From Hymenochaete sp. R1 (taxonomy: Eukaryota; Basidiomycota; Agaricomycetes; Hymenochaetales; Hymenochaetaceae), in contig JAFREE010000066.1 in NCBI GenBank assembly GCA_019400425.1, forward strand, positions 62,001-126,000: DNA of 64,000 bases, written 5' to 3'. Positions 42,549 through 54,094 of this stretch are shown piece by piece. Within the stretch, counting starts at the first letter, position 1. Each line of letters begins with the position of its first letter. The notes under the pieces are model-generated. The model saw only the letters and a list, made by a program, of their open reading frames with translations. It did no database searches and was not told where the DNA came from. The translations under genes were made by a program, and so were the position numbers.

Positions 42549-43901
42549 ATGACTGGCCCGTCTATATCAGTTACGCCAACTCTTCCTTCCTCATCCGGCT
42601 AGAAGTCTGACTCACATATAGCCATACGTACTTCCTCCTTCAGCGATCTATGAGGAGAAAAGGGTGAAACTTCTTGCTCTCCATCTCGCCTTTCGTTCGC
42701 AGATGCAATAACAAAGTTTCTGATTCTTCTCTAGCGGCTCGAATACCAGCACAACATGTATAAAATCATGTTGGGAGGGCTCTACCCCGCCGCAGCCAAG
42801 GAGCCAATATATAAAGCGCTTTCATTGAGGGAAGAGAACGCAGGAAAACCGGCGATTCTAGATACTGGTTCTGGGCCTGGGTTCTGGTAAGTGTGCGGTG
42901 CTCGTCGCCTTTGAATTGAATGTGTGTACTATGTAGAATGAAACTTGGAGATTGACAAATGTTTTTGTTAGGGCCAATGAAATGGCGCAGGAATTCCCGT
43001 GGGCGCGAGTTGTTGGACTTGATTTCGGTTCACATGGATTGACGTGAGGGTTTCTTCACCCAAACAAACAGAATCTTCCCGCAGAGCTCATGTGTGTTTT
43101 ACCAACAGCGACCCACCGCAGAATACCGAGTTCGTGTTTTATTTTTCGAGATCCATGAGTGACATTCAGAAAATCGTAGGTTTTTCGTTGGCAACGCGTT
43201 CGATTTGTTGGACGAATTTGTCGGCCAATTTGATGTTGTCCACGCTCGAGCTCTTCTCCTTCATGTATGTAGGGTCCATGATTGAATTTGCTTTAATCTA
43301 AGGGAGGTATAGGTTGCAGAACACGGCAAGCTTGTTGCGAAGATGAAGCGGTGTCTACGAAAAGGTTGGTAACCCCCCACCTCCACACTTCAAAGTATGG
43401 CGACTGAATGTCATTTCAAATACTGCAGGTGGCGTGCTGCTGTTAGCAGACTGGGGTCGCGTGCATCGCGTTGAAGAAGGGGATATGTCTGATAGCAAGA
43501 TTCTTCAGTGGACCAGCTTCCTTCCAGAAATGTTCTCGAAGAATTCGTGCCTTGGAGAAGACTTGATGGATAGGATATTGGACCCTCCTTCACTTCGTAT
43601 CGGAGGAGAGTACGAGTATTTTTCCGCGTGCAACTGGGTTAATCCAGCGTATCCGGACCCGCAGGTGTTTAAGGACCTGATGGCTTTCAATACGCCGGTG
43701 CGTCCTTCCAGCTCTACATGAAGCCCATATTCAACATTATGCTTGAAGATGGTTTTCAGGACTTCAGCTGCCGTGCTTTTTCGTAACGGGTGGTCTCAGG
43801 AGAAGGTAAATGATTGGATGAAAGCGGTGGAAGAGGAGATGGAACGAGGCACTCCTAGAGTGTCTTGGAAGTGGGTTGCTGCGTTTGGTATCAAGCAGTA
43901 G
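42549..43901 (+). CDS. SAM-dependent class I methyltransferase, tandem copy A
   Basis: Exons 42549-42569, 42622-42663, 42735-42886, 42972-43043, 43109-43129, 43180-43264, 43313-43364, 43429-43697 and 43749-43901 give 288 residues. Motif I is ILDTGSGPGFW (the usual acidic-x-G-x-G loop). It is followed by ARVVGLDFG (motif II acidic residue), QFDVVHARALLLH and GGVLLLADWGR, the small-molecule methyltransferase pattern (UbiE/LaeA-like). The substrate is unknown. It closely resembles the copy at 44793-46187 in sequence and intron positions. A TATAAG element lies about 85 bp upstream (42462) and has a counterpart upstream of copy B. The 21-nt first coding exon depends on a gttacg donor; the alternative has no usable donor. 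Confidence 0.85.
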
Positions 43902-44792
43902 GATGTTATGCAATGCGATTTGAGCATTTATGATCGAGAATGGGGTGCGATTTGTTCCTGTGTAATGTGATGATTACGGCACATATCTACGTCCTTTGGA
44001 ACTATTTGAGCATCAAAGGCGGTCACTAATGACTAAATAAAGCTGTCGGTTGAATGCAGTCAACGAAAGGTGTGTGTATATGTGTGTTTTAAGTCCTCGG
44101 ATACTGTTAACGAAAGCTCACTTTTTTTAGAGAAGAGACGAAGTCCGCTTCATCGGGGTAAATCGACAAATGGAAGATCGAGCTTCCCGTCCTGCGCCAA
44201 TGTGGACTGTGTAAGTCGGTGGCGCATCGTTTATACATTTAGGGTACTTTCAAACTAACAAAAAACGGACATGAAGAAGGCAAATGATCCAATCTCAGTG
44301 AGTCATGAATCCGAAGGCAACGAAACTCCACCAAAGTGGAACTCTACATCGGCCGAGCTGGATAAGACACAGATGGCGTATGTTTCTTCACTAACGTCTG
44401 CGCTGTCCGAGTTCCATCGTCTTAATATTTTCAAAGATGATCAACTCCAGGTCGTCATTCAAGGCCAATGGTAACTTAATGGTCCTTAAAATTCATATGT
44501 ATTACTTTGATTTAGCTTAACCACCTAGTCTAATTTAGGATTCGGCTCTTTTTATAACACCTCACAGGGGCTAATGGACCCCGACGGCTCCGATTGCACT
44601 TGGGAAACTTGTTCTCATGTTGCATGGAAATTGACCATCATATCGGGGAACTTGCTCGTTTGACTCCGGCATCGTTTGTCCCCGTCATCAGTTCGGTGTG
44701 GAAATAAGTATAAGTATCAGTTTCTCTCGAGTCTGTCTCTCACAGCCTATCTTCTCCACTGCTCGGTTGCATTGTTGTGATTTATCGACGAT
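43902..44792. other. spacer between methyltransferase copies A and B
   Basis: It carries sequence homologous by eye to the flank between the relic and copy A (for example CCGTCCT.CGCCAATGT near 44190, and GGAAACTTG...CATGGAAATTGA near 44600-44630). A 67-codon ATG frame (44271-44474, MKKANDPISVSHESEGNE...) has no recognised family. A TATAAG element is at 44710. Confidence 0.45.
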
Positions 44793-46187
44793 ATGACGAG
44801 CCCATCTATTTCAGTTATGCCGCCTTTTTCTTTATACGTTTAACCCAAAGACTGACTTGCATTCAGCCATATGCGCTTCCTCCTTCCGCGATTGATGAGG
44901 AGAAAAAGGTAAGAGTTGTTCCTCTCCTTTCTCCTTCCCGAGGCTTCTTCACCCTGAAACCTCATGTTCAATCCTAGCGCCTCGAGTATCAACACACCAT
45001 GTGGAAAATCATGCTTGGTGGGCTTTATCCAGCTGCGGCCAGAGAATCAGTATACAAAGTTTTGTCTCCGAGAGATGAGAACGGCGGAAAGCCTGCAATC
45101 CTGGATGTCGGCTCCGGACCTGGATTCTGGTAAGTGCCGTGCGAGGATTGATTCGAACTTGGGCCAACGCAACTTATACAATGGCTGGATTTTATAGGGT
45201 GAATGATATCGCGTACGAGTTCCCGGATGCCCGTGTTGTCGGGGTTGATTTCGGTAGTAATCGATTGGTGTGAGTTGTAGCAAAGTTCGAAGAAAACAGA
45301 TACGTTTCTTAAAGAAGTTCGCGTGCGTATCAATTTATACCTACTTTAGTGATGCACCGAAGAATACCGAGTTCGTATCGTCCGTTTTCTTATCACCTAT
45401 GACCTGGGATCTCATGATCGTTGTCAGATTTGCTGTTGGGAGCGCTCTTGAGCTTTTGGACAACTTCGTCGGCCAATTCGATGTTGTCCACGCTCGAACG
45501 CTTATCATTCATGTGAGCTGTTCAAAGGCTTGGCCATATAGCCATCCAATCAAGGTACACTGTTAGGTCACAGAACATGACGAGCTGGTTGCAAAGATGA
45601 AGCGGTGCCTGCGAAAAGGTCAGTCAAGCCTCTCTTCTTTTAATTAATAAAGCTCACGAAGCTTATTTCTGCGTCATGTATTGCTTATTTTTGCAATGGT
45701 TTAGGCGGTGTGCTACTTTTAGCAGACTGGGGCCGACACTCCTGGATCAAGGAGGGTGAATTGTCAGCTAGTAAGATTCTTCAGTGGAGTAGCTTTTTTC
45801 CCGACATGTTTTCGGAGAATCCTTCATGTGGCGAGGAATTGAAGGATCGCATCTTGGATGAACCGCCTCTACATCTTGGGGGCCAGTACGATTACTTCTC
45901 CGCATGTAATTGGGTCAACCCGGAATACCCAGATCCCCATGCGTTTAAGGAATTGATGGCTTTCACTACACCGGTGCGTCGCCGTATCTGATTGATGACT
46001 TGAGGGTGGTCTAAAGTTGACATTTTTCATGAAGACGTTTTTCAAGCATTTAATCCCAGTACTTCTGCGGAATGGTTGGTCTCAGGAGAAGGTGAATGAT
46101 TGGATGAAAGGAGTTGAAGAGGAAATGGAACGCGGCACTCCTCAAGTGTCCTGGAAGTGGGTTGCAGCATTTGGCATCAAACAGTAG
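44793..46187 (+). CDS. SAM-dependent class I methyltransferase, tandem copy B
   Basis: Same exon layout as copy A, from MTSPSISVMPPFSLY (donor gtttaa) to WKWVAAFGIKQ at the stop 46185-46187. Motif I is ILDVGSGPGFW; then ARVVGVDFG, NFVGQFDVVHARTLIIH, GGVLLLADWGRHSWIKEG and FSACNWVNPEYPDPHAFKEL. The final exon starts TFFKHLIPVLLRNGWSQEKV, after a phase-0 intron also present in copy A. Compared with A, most differences are substitutions, so both copies look functional. The substrate is not predictable. A short-chain dehydrogenase follows on the same strand after 270 bp. Confidence 0.87.
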
Positions 46188-46459
46188 ATTATGATTTAGT
46201 GCATATCCATGTATGTAGTGAATAGAATGACTCTCTTGCTCAAATCTAGTAAAGATGGTTCATTGAAAGCAATCTTACGCTGTCTAGTTTGAACGTTCAA
46301 GTCTGTCTGTGAATCTTGAATCTAATTATAGAACATTCCCGGTAACACGAGTTAGCCGGACCGACGTCGATCAATTCCGGACTTCGCACCACCCAATATC
46401 TGCAACTTCATACCCCGCCATCACTCGCATTGCTAAATTCTCGGAAACTTTCAACTAAA

Positions 46460-47991
46460 ATGTCACTGAAAGGTCCATTATTCTCTTTTATTACTCTTTA
46501 TATTTCTGAGAAAGAGTTTTTATAAGATTTATCGGCGCAAAGCCTCTTCAATGTCAAGGATAAAATCGGTTCGCTGCTCTCAAATATGCTTCCGTTCTTG
46601 TACGGTTCTGAAGTCGCTGCTTGATGCTTCCATGCATAGCGCTCGTGACCGGCGGTGGAACCGGTATAGGAAAAATGATCGCTTCAGGACTAGTAGCGAA
46701 CGGGGCGAAGGTCTACATTGCAGCGCGCAAAGAGGACCAACTGAAGGCAGTGAGTAACGACCACTGCCATCCACCGAGGCCAAGACCATTCCGCACATAA
46801 CGAGTCTGATGTGCTATTGAAGACTGCGGGAGAATTGAACAGAGCTGGACCTGGGAAATGCGAGTTCATCACTACTAATCTAAGTGTGCGTACCATATTC
46901 TGTCGACTGCTCGTTTTGACGATAGATTCCAGTCTGAGGCAACACTCACTGACAATGTCAAACTTTAGTCCAAAGCAGGCTGCGACGCGCTCGTTTCGGA
47001 ATTCAAGAAACGCGAGTCAAAGTTGCATATCCTTGTGAATAATTCGGGAGTGACATGGGGCGCCCCTTACGATGATTTCCCGGAGAAAGAAGGTTGGGAT
47101 AGGGTTCTGGCTGTAAACGTGAAAAGTCTATTTTATGGTAAGGTACAAGTTGGATTCTACTCGTGTCTTTCCTCACGGAATTTCCTGTTCAGTTACTGTC
47201 GGGTGTGTCTTCCTTCGCATCACAAGGACTCATAGGATGGATATTGATGTCGACCACTGTCATCAGATTGACCGACCTCCTGGCGAAAGATTCCACTTCA
47301 GCAGACCCAGCCCGTGTCATTATGATCTCGTCTGTGGCAGGCGTAAGCCCTCATGTCGAAACGGAAGTGTCGGAAGTAGGTTCCGGTGTATGGAGCTGTG
47401 AGTAGCTGCATCGGCTATTGTTTAAAGGCGATCTGCTGACGTCGGACAAGATAATGCAAGTAAAGCAGCAGGTCAGGACTCTCCGATTACGAATGACTGG
47501 TTTATCTAACTAATAGAATAGCCAATAATTTGACTGAATCGTTGGCCGTAAAACTCATGCCGAGGCATATAACGTCCGTATACTTCCTTCTCCTTTCTCT
47601 GAAGCTTGACAATAACTTACGGCAAACTAAATCACAGTGTCAACGCCATACTGCCTGGGTAGGTTTTTCCTAGCATTTTAGTGATCTTTTTTGGATTTGT
47701 TTTACCTCGTGAACAGAGTTTTCCCTTCGAAGATGACTGCATTTGGACTCCAGAAAGCAGGCGATGTCATGGCTTCCGACCAACCGTCAGGTACTGTTGA
47801 GACATAGATATTTCCCATCGCATTACTGAAAGATGCATCGTTTAGGGCGGCTCGGAACGACTTCTGACATGGCTGGAACAGCGCTCTTCTTGTGTTCTCC
47901 AGCTTCAGCACATGTCACGGGTATACACCTTGCTCTTGATGGCGGGAAAACTATTAGTATGCATGGTATTAGCCCGGCTGCAAGATTGTGA
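46460..47991 (+). CDS. Short-chain dehydrogenase/reductase (SDR, NAD(P)-binding)
   Basis: A multi-exon gene beginning MSLKDLSAQSLFNVKDKIAL (ATG 46460) with the cofactor loop VTGGGTGIGKMIASGL, an ARKEDQL strand that suggests NADP(H) preference (Arg after beta-2), NNSGVTWGAPYDDF, ARVIMISSVAG (catalytic Ser region), SYNASKAAANNLTESLAVKL (YxxxK motif) and the C-terminal FLCSPASAHVTGIHLALDGG. The stop is at 47989-47991. The active-site Ser-Tyr-Lys are present, so it is probably an active oxidoreductase. The exon join around 47130-47240 is uncertain. It sits between methyltransferase copies B and C on the same strand, so it may act with them. Confidence 0.85.
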
Positions 47992-48505
47992 GAAGTGTAA
48001 GATGGCTTTTTATGTTTACGTTACCCGTATTTTGTGTATGATTAAGATCTTGTATTTTTTGGAAGTTATGGTATTTCTACCTTGCTGTCGCTGATGGATA
48101 AGAAACAACATCACGGAATAACAACTTCTTTCATTTAAAAAGCTGGGCCTAAGAAATATCCACCGACTCAGTCATTTATCAACCTTTGTCGGGCTGGTAG
48201 TCGCCTCGGTTACGATTAAGTGCTGGTCGCGCTCGGTTTTTGTCAATCAATGGCCTAGTCACTACCAGAAATACAACAATTCGTTCATCTTCTCGGCGCA
48301 CCAACGGATGAACTAGACCATTTCTATTAAGAACTCCGCTATCTTTCGATGCGTTTGTTCCGACAAAAGAGTAAGCATGCCATAGTAATTATTAAGTAGT
48401 GTATATACTTCTTATGTGTTGTTGTTTCCCGTCTCTTTCTTTTAACACCACCACCACCACCACCACCACCATCCGTTTGGCGGAAGCAGCCTCTTTCCTT
48501 GGAAA
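47992..48505. other. intergenic SDR / methyltransferase C, with microsatellite
   Basis: 514 bp without a gene. It contains a trinucleotide repeat at 48446-48470 and the promoter of methyltransferase C. Confidence 0.45.
48446..48470 (+). repeat. (CAC)8 microsatellite
   Basis: Eight uninterrupted CAC units, about 35 bp upstream of the methyltransferase C start codon, hence in its promoter or 5' leader. Confidence 0.9.
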
Positions 48506-49839
48506 ATGTCAAATAATGTGAGTCGTCATTAGCTTGCTTGATCTGTAAGAATGAAAAAAGTCATACTCGCATAGATTTACTTGCTTCCGAGTGACGATGA
48601 GGAGATGAAGGTAACGCATTTCACGCCTCATCTTAAGAAGCAAGGAAGAAATTCACCTAAGACCCCCATAGAGATTAAACTTGCAACAAAAGATGTGGTT
48701 ATATGTCACTGGGGATCTCTATGGACAAGACGTTCGAGAAGCCGTCGAAAAAGTCATAGAAACAAGGGAGGCTGCGGATGAGCAACCTGCCATACTTGAC
48801 GTTGGGTCCGGTTCTGGAATATGGTAACAATATACATATAAAGCATTGATTGTGGCGATGACGTTAATTGATCTTTTACTTTCCGTTATCTCTTTCCTAG
48901 GACGGCCGACATGGCCCAAAGATTCACGAATACGAAGTGCCTAGGCGTCGATCGTGCAATTAACAGTGTTCCGTGGGTGAAGTTTTCCTCATGGGATTGT
49001 AAAACGCCAATAATCTATTCAGATCCAAGCCGCCCAACTTGAGGTATCCATTTTTGACCCGTTCAGAATGAGCGCGAACTTACCGTATCAAGTTTCGTCG
49101 TTGGCAATATTTTCGAAGAGTTGGATCAATTCGAAGGCCAGTTCGATGTTGTCCACTGCCGTGCAGTTTTGATCCACGTATGTTATTTGCTGTTCAGGGT
49201 TGTTTAGACTCGTTGACTGAGAAGGTTCAGGTGAACGACCGAGTTGGCTTGATAGATAAGATGGCAAAATGCCTTCGTCCTGGTGAAAAAAAAATCAAAT
49301 TAAACGCCAATCTCCTTCACTCACTTATTTGTTATATTCAGGAGGAATTCTCCTTGTTGCCGATGGTGGTACCAAAACGCGAATACTCGACGAAGATGCA
49401 AAGGAATGCTGGAACCTACGTTTTCTCACCGAATCCTTTCTGCGCGGGCCAGACAACGCATTTTGCGGCGAAAATATCAAGCTTTTGCTCCAAAGCAATG
49501 ACTTGCTCGAGATGAAGAATCAGAGGGAGTGCTGGTTCAATGGAAATTGGGAAGAGGCGGATGACCCGAACGGACCGGAGCTTTACAAGATGATGGAAGA
49601 ATGGATTCCAGTACGCTTGAAGTCCAGTTCTTGATAGTCGGTAGCATTCGCTGACTGCACCTTCGACGTGACATTTAATTTGATAGATGACGGTTAAGGT
49701 TTGTATGCCCGTCTTGAGGAGGAACGGTTGGACGCAGGAAATGGAGGATGAGTGCCTGCATAAGACGATGGAAGAGTACCGTGCTAGATACCCTAGATAT
49801 TCGTCGACGGTGGTAGTTGCGTGGGCCGTCAGAAAATAA
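48506..49839 (+). CDS. SAM-dependent class I methyltransferase, divergent copy C
   Basis: Begins MSNN|IYLLPSDDEEMK|, then LNLQQKMWLYVTGDLYGQDV, motif I ILDVGSGSGIW, TKCLGVDRA, FVVGNIFEELDQFEGQFDVV followed by HCRAVLIH, GGILLVADGG and a last exon with MPVLRRNGWTQEMEDECLHK ending VVVAWAVRK. The order of motifs and several intron positions (after the GSGIW Trp, before FVVGN, before the final RRNGW exon) match copies A and B. It is therefore an older member of the same family, with many substitutions. The substrate is unknown. It converges on the BCP1 gene with only 92 bp between stop codons. Confidence 0.82.
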
Positions 49840-49931
49840 GAATACAGATTGTTAGCTTGTTAGAGAATACAACATCTGCGTTCAGTAATGGTCATGCAAA
49901 TACAAGGGTTAAACTCAGGGAACGTCATTAT

Positions 49932-51023
49932 TTACGCCGGTACTGAGTACGTTGAGCCCAATTCCTCAACCATCACTTCGAAGTTCTGCGCGGGAACAAG
50001 CATCATTCTGCCAGCAACATCGAGGCCGAACGAGTCCTCATCTCTCGGGATTTGAGTTGTGAGAGGAAAATCGAGAGTAAACGAGGAATGCTTTTCGGAG
50101 TCAAGTGTGAGCCGGGTAATTCCACTGAAAGAATGACTTGATCAAACCTTTTGAATCACCTCATCTTCAGGATGGAACGAATACGTGTTAAGGCCGCTCC
50201 CTGATGAGTTTGAGTTCGAAGGTCGCGCATGCCTTTTAGACTTCTTGGCTGGCGGTTGATCGGCCTCTTCGGCTTCGTCTAAGATCGCCTCTTGATCTGG
50301 TGTGATACGATATATTCGAGTGAGAATTAGGTAGTGGGTGAATGTGTAGGGTTCGTTCTGCGTAGAGCTATCAGCAAGACCATATGGTTAAGCACTATTT
50401 AGAGCGCACCTCGTCGTTGGCCCATTTGATTTCATCGGCTAACATCTTATACATCGGAGGTACGACTTGTACGGGCATGTTGATGAGACGTTCACTGAAT
50501 ATGAACCCAACATGATTTTTGGTTTGAAGGCCATCAGGACCCAGTAACTTCTGCAAGGCGCTTTGTAGAGCCGGATTGGCAGCGGATCTTGAGAGAACAT
50601 AATCTTTTATGGCTTTGATTGACGCGTGGTTCTGCGAGACATGTGAGGATGAAGAGGTGTGAAGATTGCAGGGCGCGTACGAACCTGGTGAATATGCATA
50701 TTGAGCACGCTGAGATAGGCATACGGATCGCTCTCTATCCCGTCCGTTTTCACTGTCGACCCGAGCAAAGGTTGAGACAGAATAAGGTCTGCGAGCTCAT
50801 GTAGCTTGAAAAACTCTGCGTCTGCTTGGAACAACTGAACAAGAAGCCGCTTGAGTGAGTCGTAGTCGACTTTGGGGTTTGGGTCAAAAAAGTCGAAGTC
50901 GACGTTGATCAACTGCTACTGATTCCAATAGTGAATGACAGAGAGTTTAGGTAGAGCTAATGACCTCACCCCATCATCTGAGTCACTATCATCATCTACC
51001 TTTGTTTGTTTCCTCTTGGCCAT
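49932..51023 (-). CDS. bcp1: BCP1/BCCIP family protein
   Basis: Exon 1 encodes MAKRKQTKVDDDSDSDDG (ATG at 51021-51023), then a phase-0 splice to LINVDFDFFDPNPKVDYDSL. The family (yeast Bcp1, human BCCIP) chaperones ribosomal protein uL14/Rpl23 and has been linked to nuclear export of Mss4. Family landmarks: LKRLLVQLFQADAEFFKLHE, LADLILSQPLLGSTVKTDG, DPYAYLSVLNMH, NHVGFIFSERLINMPVQVVP, PMYKMLADEIKWANDENEPY, THYLILTRIYR, and a basic/acidic loop EADQPPAKKSKRHARP. The stop is at 49932. The length is near normal at about 290-300 residues. Confidence 0.88.
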
Positions 51024-51457
51024 TGTCGTCGTCGTCGGCGTCAAAGTTCATCTGCTCAAGCGACTTCTTCGACAACTCAAATTTGCTGCACGTGATACTT
51101 TGCGGTCACTTTCCCATGCTTCTTCAAGCTCGACCACCAACTGCTCTACCTTTCGACGACGGAACTTCTTCTCCTGCGGTCATGCGTGCGACTGGAATGA
51201 CGAACGATTACACTCTGGTTTTTGTCGTTATATACAACAAAAGTGACGTGGAAGTTCCGAATCTTCACTGACGTCTTCACTATGTCCTTCAGATTATCCG
51301 ACCTTCCTTGCTATCGTCAATTGTAGACGTAACGCATACGAATGATGGCGGTGCCCGGAACTTCGGAACTCGATGAAGAAGGGGCTTGTATATCCATTCA
51401 CCTATCCGGATCCCTATCGCAAGCTCCGCTAAGCGGACAACGCACATCGCCGAATAA
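51024..51457. promoter_or_regulatory. Divergent upstream region BCP1 / proline dehydrogenase 2
   Basis: 434 bp between divergent start codons; open frames here are short and antisense to each other. It presumably contains both promoters. Confidence 0.45.
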
Positions 51458-53654
51458 ATGGCAGTCGAAGCACTTGCATTCACACTACTTCGTACCACCA
51501 TGTCTTACTTGCTTTTTCGTAGCTTTGGTACAAGATTAAACACCCGAGCCTACTGCCTTGGAGCCCGGAGGTATACTCTCTCGAGGTCTCAGACTCATCC
51601 TTTGCGGAGATACCTTACTTATGGCTCTATGGCTACGTTGACTTTGGGGACGACAGCAGTCTTTTATAACAGACGCGGTGTGAAGGCGGACGCCGGTGAA
51701 CTTCCTATGAAAGATGTTCAACTGGGACAGATAGCCTTATCTAAATTACTACAATCTTACGCCGTCTATTCGATATGCTCGATACCCTTGATGATCGATC
51801 TTGCACCTCCAATTCTTTCTACTGTAACATTAATACCCGGACTTAGACACATAACGGAATTCATCGTTCGATATACCTTCTTCTCCCAGGTACGCACGAC
51901 TTGATAGCAGACTGCAAAAGCAACTCTGACTTTCAATCTTTGACATTGATAGTTTGTAGGAGGAGACTCTGCCTCCGAGACTATTCCTATCGTCAGGCGC
52001 CTTCGTGCCGAGAATAAAGGGACAATGTTGGTATACAGTGCGGAAGTTGATGAAGACGAGCATGGAAACTCCCATATGTCTGCTACGAAATACAATTATC
52101 CGTCCCATAAGCGTATTGCAGACGAAATGATGAGGTCCATTGACGTAGCTGCGGAGACAAACGAAGCTACGGCAGGACTCCAAAAAGGAAAGACTTGGGT
52201 CGCAATCAAATTGGTATGTGATGTCCCCAGACTCGAACAACATGTTATTTAACCTTTGCAGACTGCGCTTGTTTCAGATGCAAGTTCGCTTCGGGAATTT
52301 TCGAAGTTTCTCGTGGAGAACCGACCAAATCGAGGTGTCGCTTTCCCCGGGTGCCCGCATAAGTCGGACCTTGATTTCCTAGATACGGATGTTAACAGTC
52401 CGCCTCTAACTTCATCTCTGAGGAAAGAGGATATCGACGCACTTAGAGAGTTGAAGCTTGATCTTTTTCGAATTTGTCGGCACGCAAGGAGCAAGGGTGT
52501 CCCAGTTGCTATTGACGCTGAACACAGGTGAGGGTCCAGTGTGCGTTTTGAAACGCCGAATGACTGACGTTCGTTCGATGCTATCCAGCTGGTATCAGGT
52601 ATCGAAACTTCATACACTTGTCTGGACGGACAGCTGACTCTCCGAAGCCTGCGACAGATGCTTTTCAGCTGGCAGCTATGATGGAGTTCAATCGCTTACC
52701 ACCAAAGGCTCCATTTTTCTTACGAATGTTTCAGGGACCTAAAGAAACCAAGCTTAACACACAACCAATCGTATATGGAACCTTTCAGGCTTATCTGCGG
52801 AGGTTTGATTTCCTTTTCAGGATTCATTTTCAGAACTAACTTTATTTTATTTTCTTCTTTTCTTTACTCCCCATTCTCTAGAACGGAGGAATACCTCGAA
52901 CGGTCCCTCGCCGATGCGAATGCTGGAAACTATGCTCTGGGTGTCAAACTCGTTCGCGGGGCATATCATCATCTGGAGACATCCTCGCACTCCGAGTCAT
53001 TCCAAGGCCAAGCAACCGCGAGCATTTCACCGGAGTCTCTTCCTCCGGTGTGGCAGACAAAAGCCGAGACGGACAATTGTTTCGATACTTGTGTACGCGT
53101 GCTAATTAAGCAGGTTACTGCGGATGTGCGTCGGGGAGGTGAAAGCGTACCGAGAGTCGGCGTGATGTTTGGAACCCACAATAGGGAGAGCTGCGACCTT
53201 GTTTTGAAGTCCTTAGAGGAAGAGGATATGGCGACTGCTTTGGCGAGTAAGGGTAAGGACAGCCCTGAGAGCAGCGCGATTCGATTGAACGACGGAGCTT
53301 CGAAGAGAGTAGTTGTCGCACAGCTTTATGGTACGTACTTCAGCGCTCCAATTCTGAAATGAAATGACTCTTTTTATGTAGGCATGTGCGATGCTCTAAG
53401 TGATTCCTTGGCCAACCGGACGCAGTCCAGCGAACCATTCGTACTGAAGTATGCCTCATCAATTCACCTACCCTTGACACGTGCTGAAGCTGCTTGTTAG
53501 ATACTTGCCATATGGAGCACTCTCGGAAGTCATGCCCTACCTGAGTCGCCGAGCGGTCGAGAATAAGTCCATGCTTGGAAATGGCGCGGCAGCTGAAGAG
53601 CGAAAGCGCATTGCGTCGGAGATATGGAGGCGTTTGATGTCCGTCCTTGAGTGA
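51458..53654 (+). CDS. Proline dehydrogenase, mitochondrial (copy 2)
   Basis: Exons 51458-51889, 51953-52213, 52262-52527, 52589-52598 (10-nt microexon), 52648-52802, 52882-53330, 53382-53448 and 53501-53654. The N-terminus (MAVEALAFTLLRTTMSYLLF, later RRYTLSRSQTHPLRRYL) is Arg/Ser-rich like a mitochondrial presequence; a second Met at 51500 is also possible. Core motifs match copy 1: VPVAIDAEHSWYQPATDAFQ, YGTFQAYLRR, ALGVKLVRGAYHH, GVMFGTHN, QLYGMCDALSDSL, LPYGALSEVMPYLSRRAVEN. The Ser/Pro insertion after RGAY in copy 1 is shorter here. The oxidase gene at 54095 follows on the same strand, suggesting a local amino-acid-oxidation neighbourhood. It could prefer a proline analogue such as hydroxyproline; sequence alone does not tell. 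Confidence 0.93.
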
Positions 53655-54094
53655 ACGAATCTGCTCTTTTGTTGTACTTCTTTTTTTTCGCCGCTTTTCA
53701 GATTAAAATGCAATATGTAAACTGTATCTGTCATACAAACTGCGACATACACTCCGTTATAATTAGAAATAGAGGTCATGAAATAATCGTAGAGTCTACT
53801 CGGTGCTTACATAATATCAATGATTACGGTTGAATGGTCCTTGAAGTTGTCGCGTGAGTAGTCGATGCGGGCCCTTATCTCATTTCAGCGTTCCCATGCT
53901 CCTATCTGTATCTGTCTATCCCCATCCCCAAATGACAAGTAAATAATTTGTATTGCTTGGGTTACTTCCGGATGGGATGGACCTATCTGTCACACGAGCT
54001 CAGTAATGGAGAGGAGTTCCGCTATATGAGCATGCGCATGGTGTAGCTCTTCTCGCCTCCTGCCATCGCTACTCACTACAGCAGCGACAGCATC
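53655..54094. other. intergenic proline dehydrogenase 2 / FAD oxidoreductase
   Basis: 440 bp with no supported gene; 3' UTR of the dehydrogenase followed by the oxidoreductase promoter. Confidence 0.4.

Noticed and set aside
42549..43901. Copy A as a pseudogene because of an apparent frame break before its last exon
   Set aside because: Using the acceptor at 43748 (after cttgaag) restores MVFRTSAAVLFRNGW in frame, matching copy B's exon border.
44271..44474. 67-codon ATG frame between methyltransferase copies A and B
   Set aside because: No homologue recognised and not conserved in the equivalent spacer.
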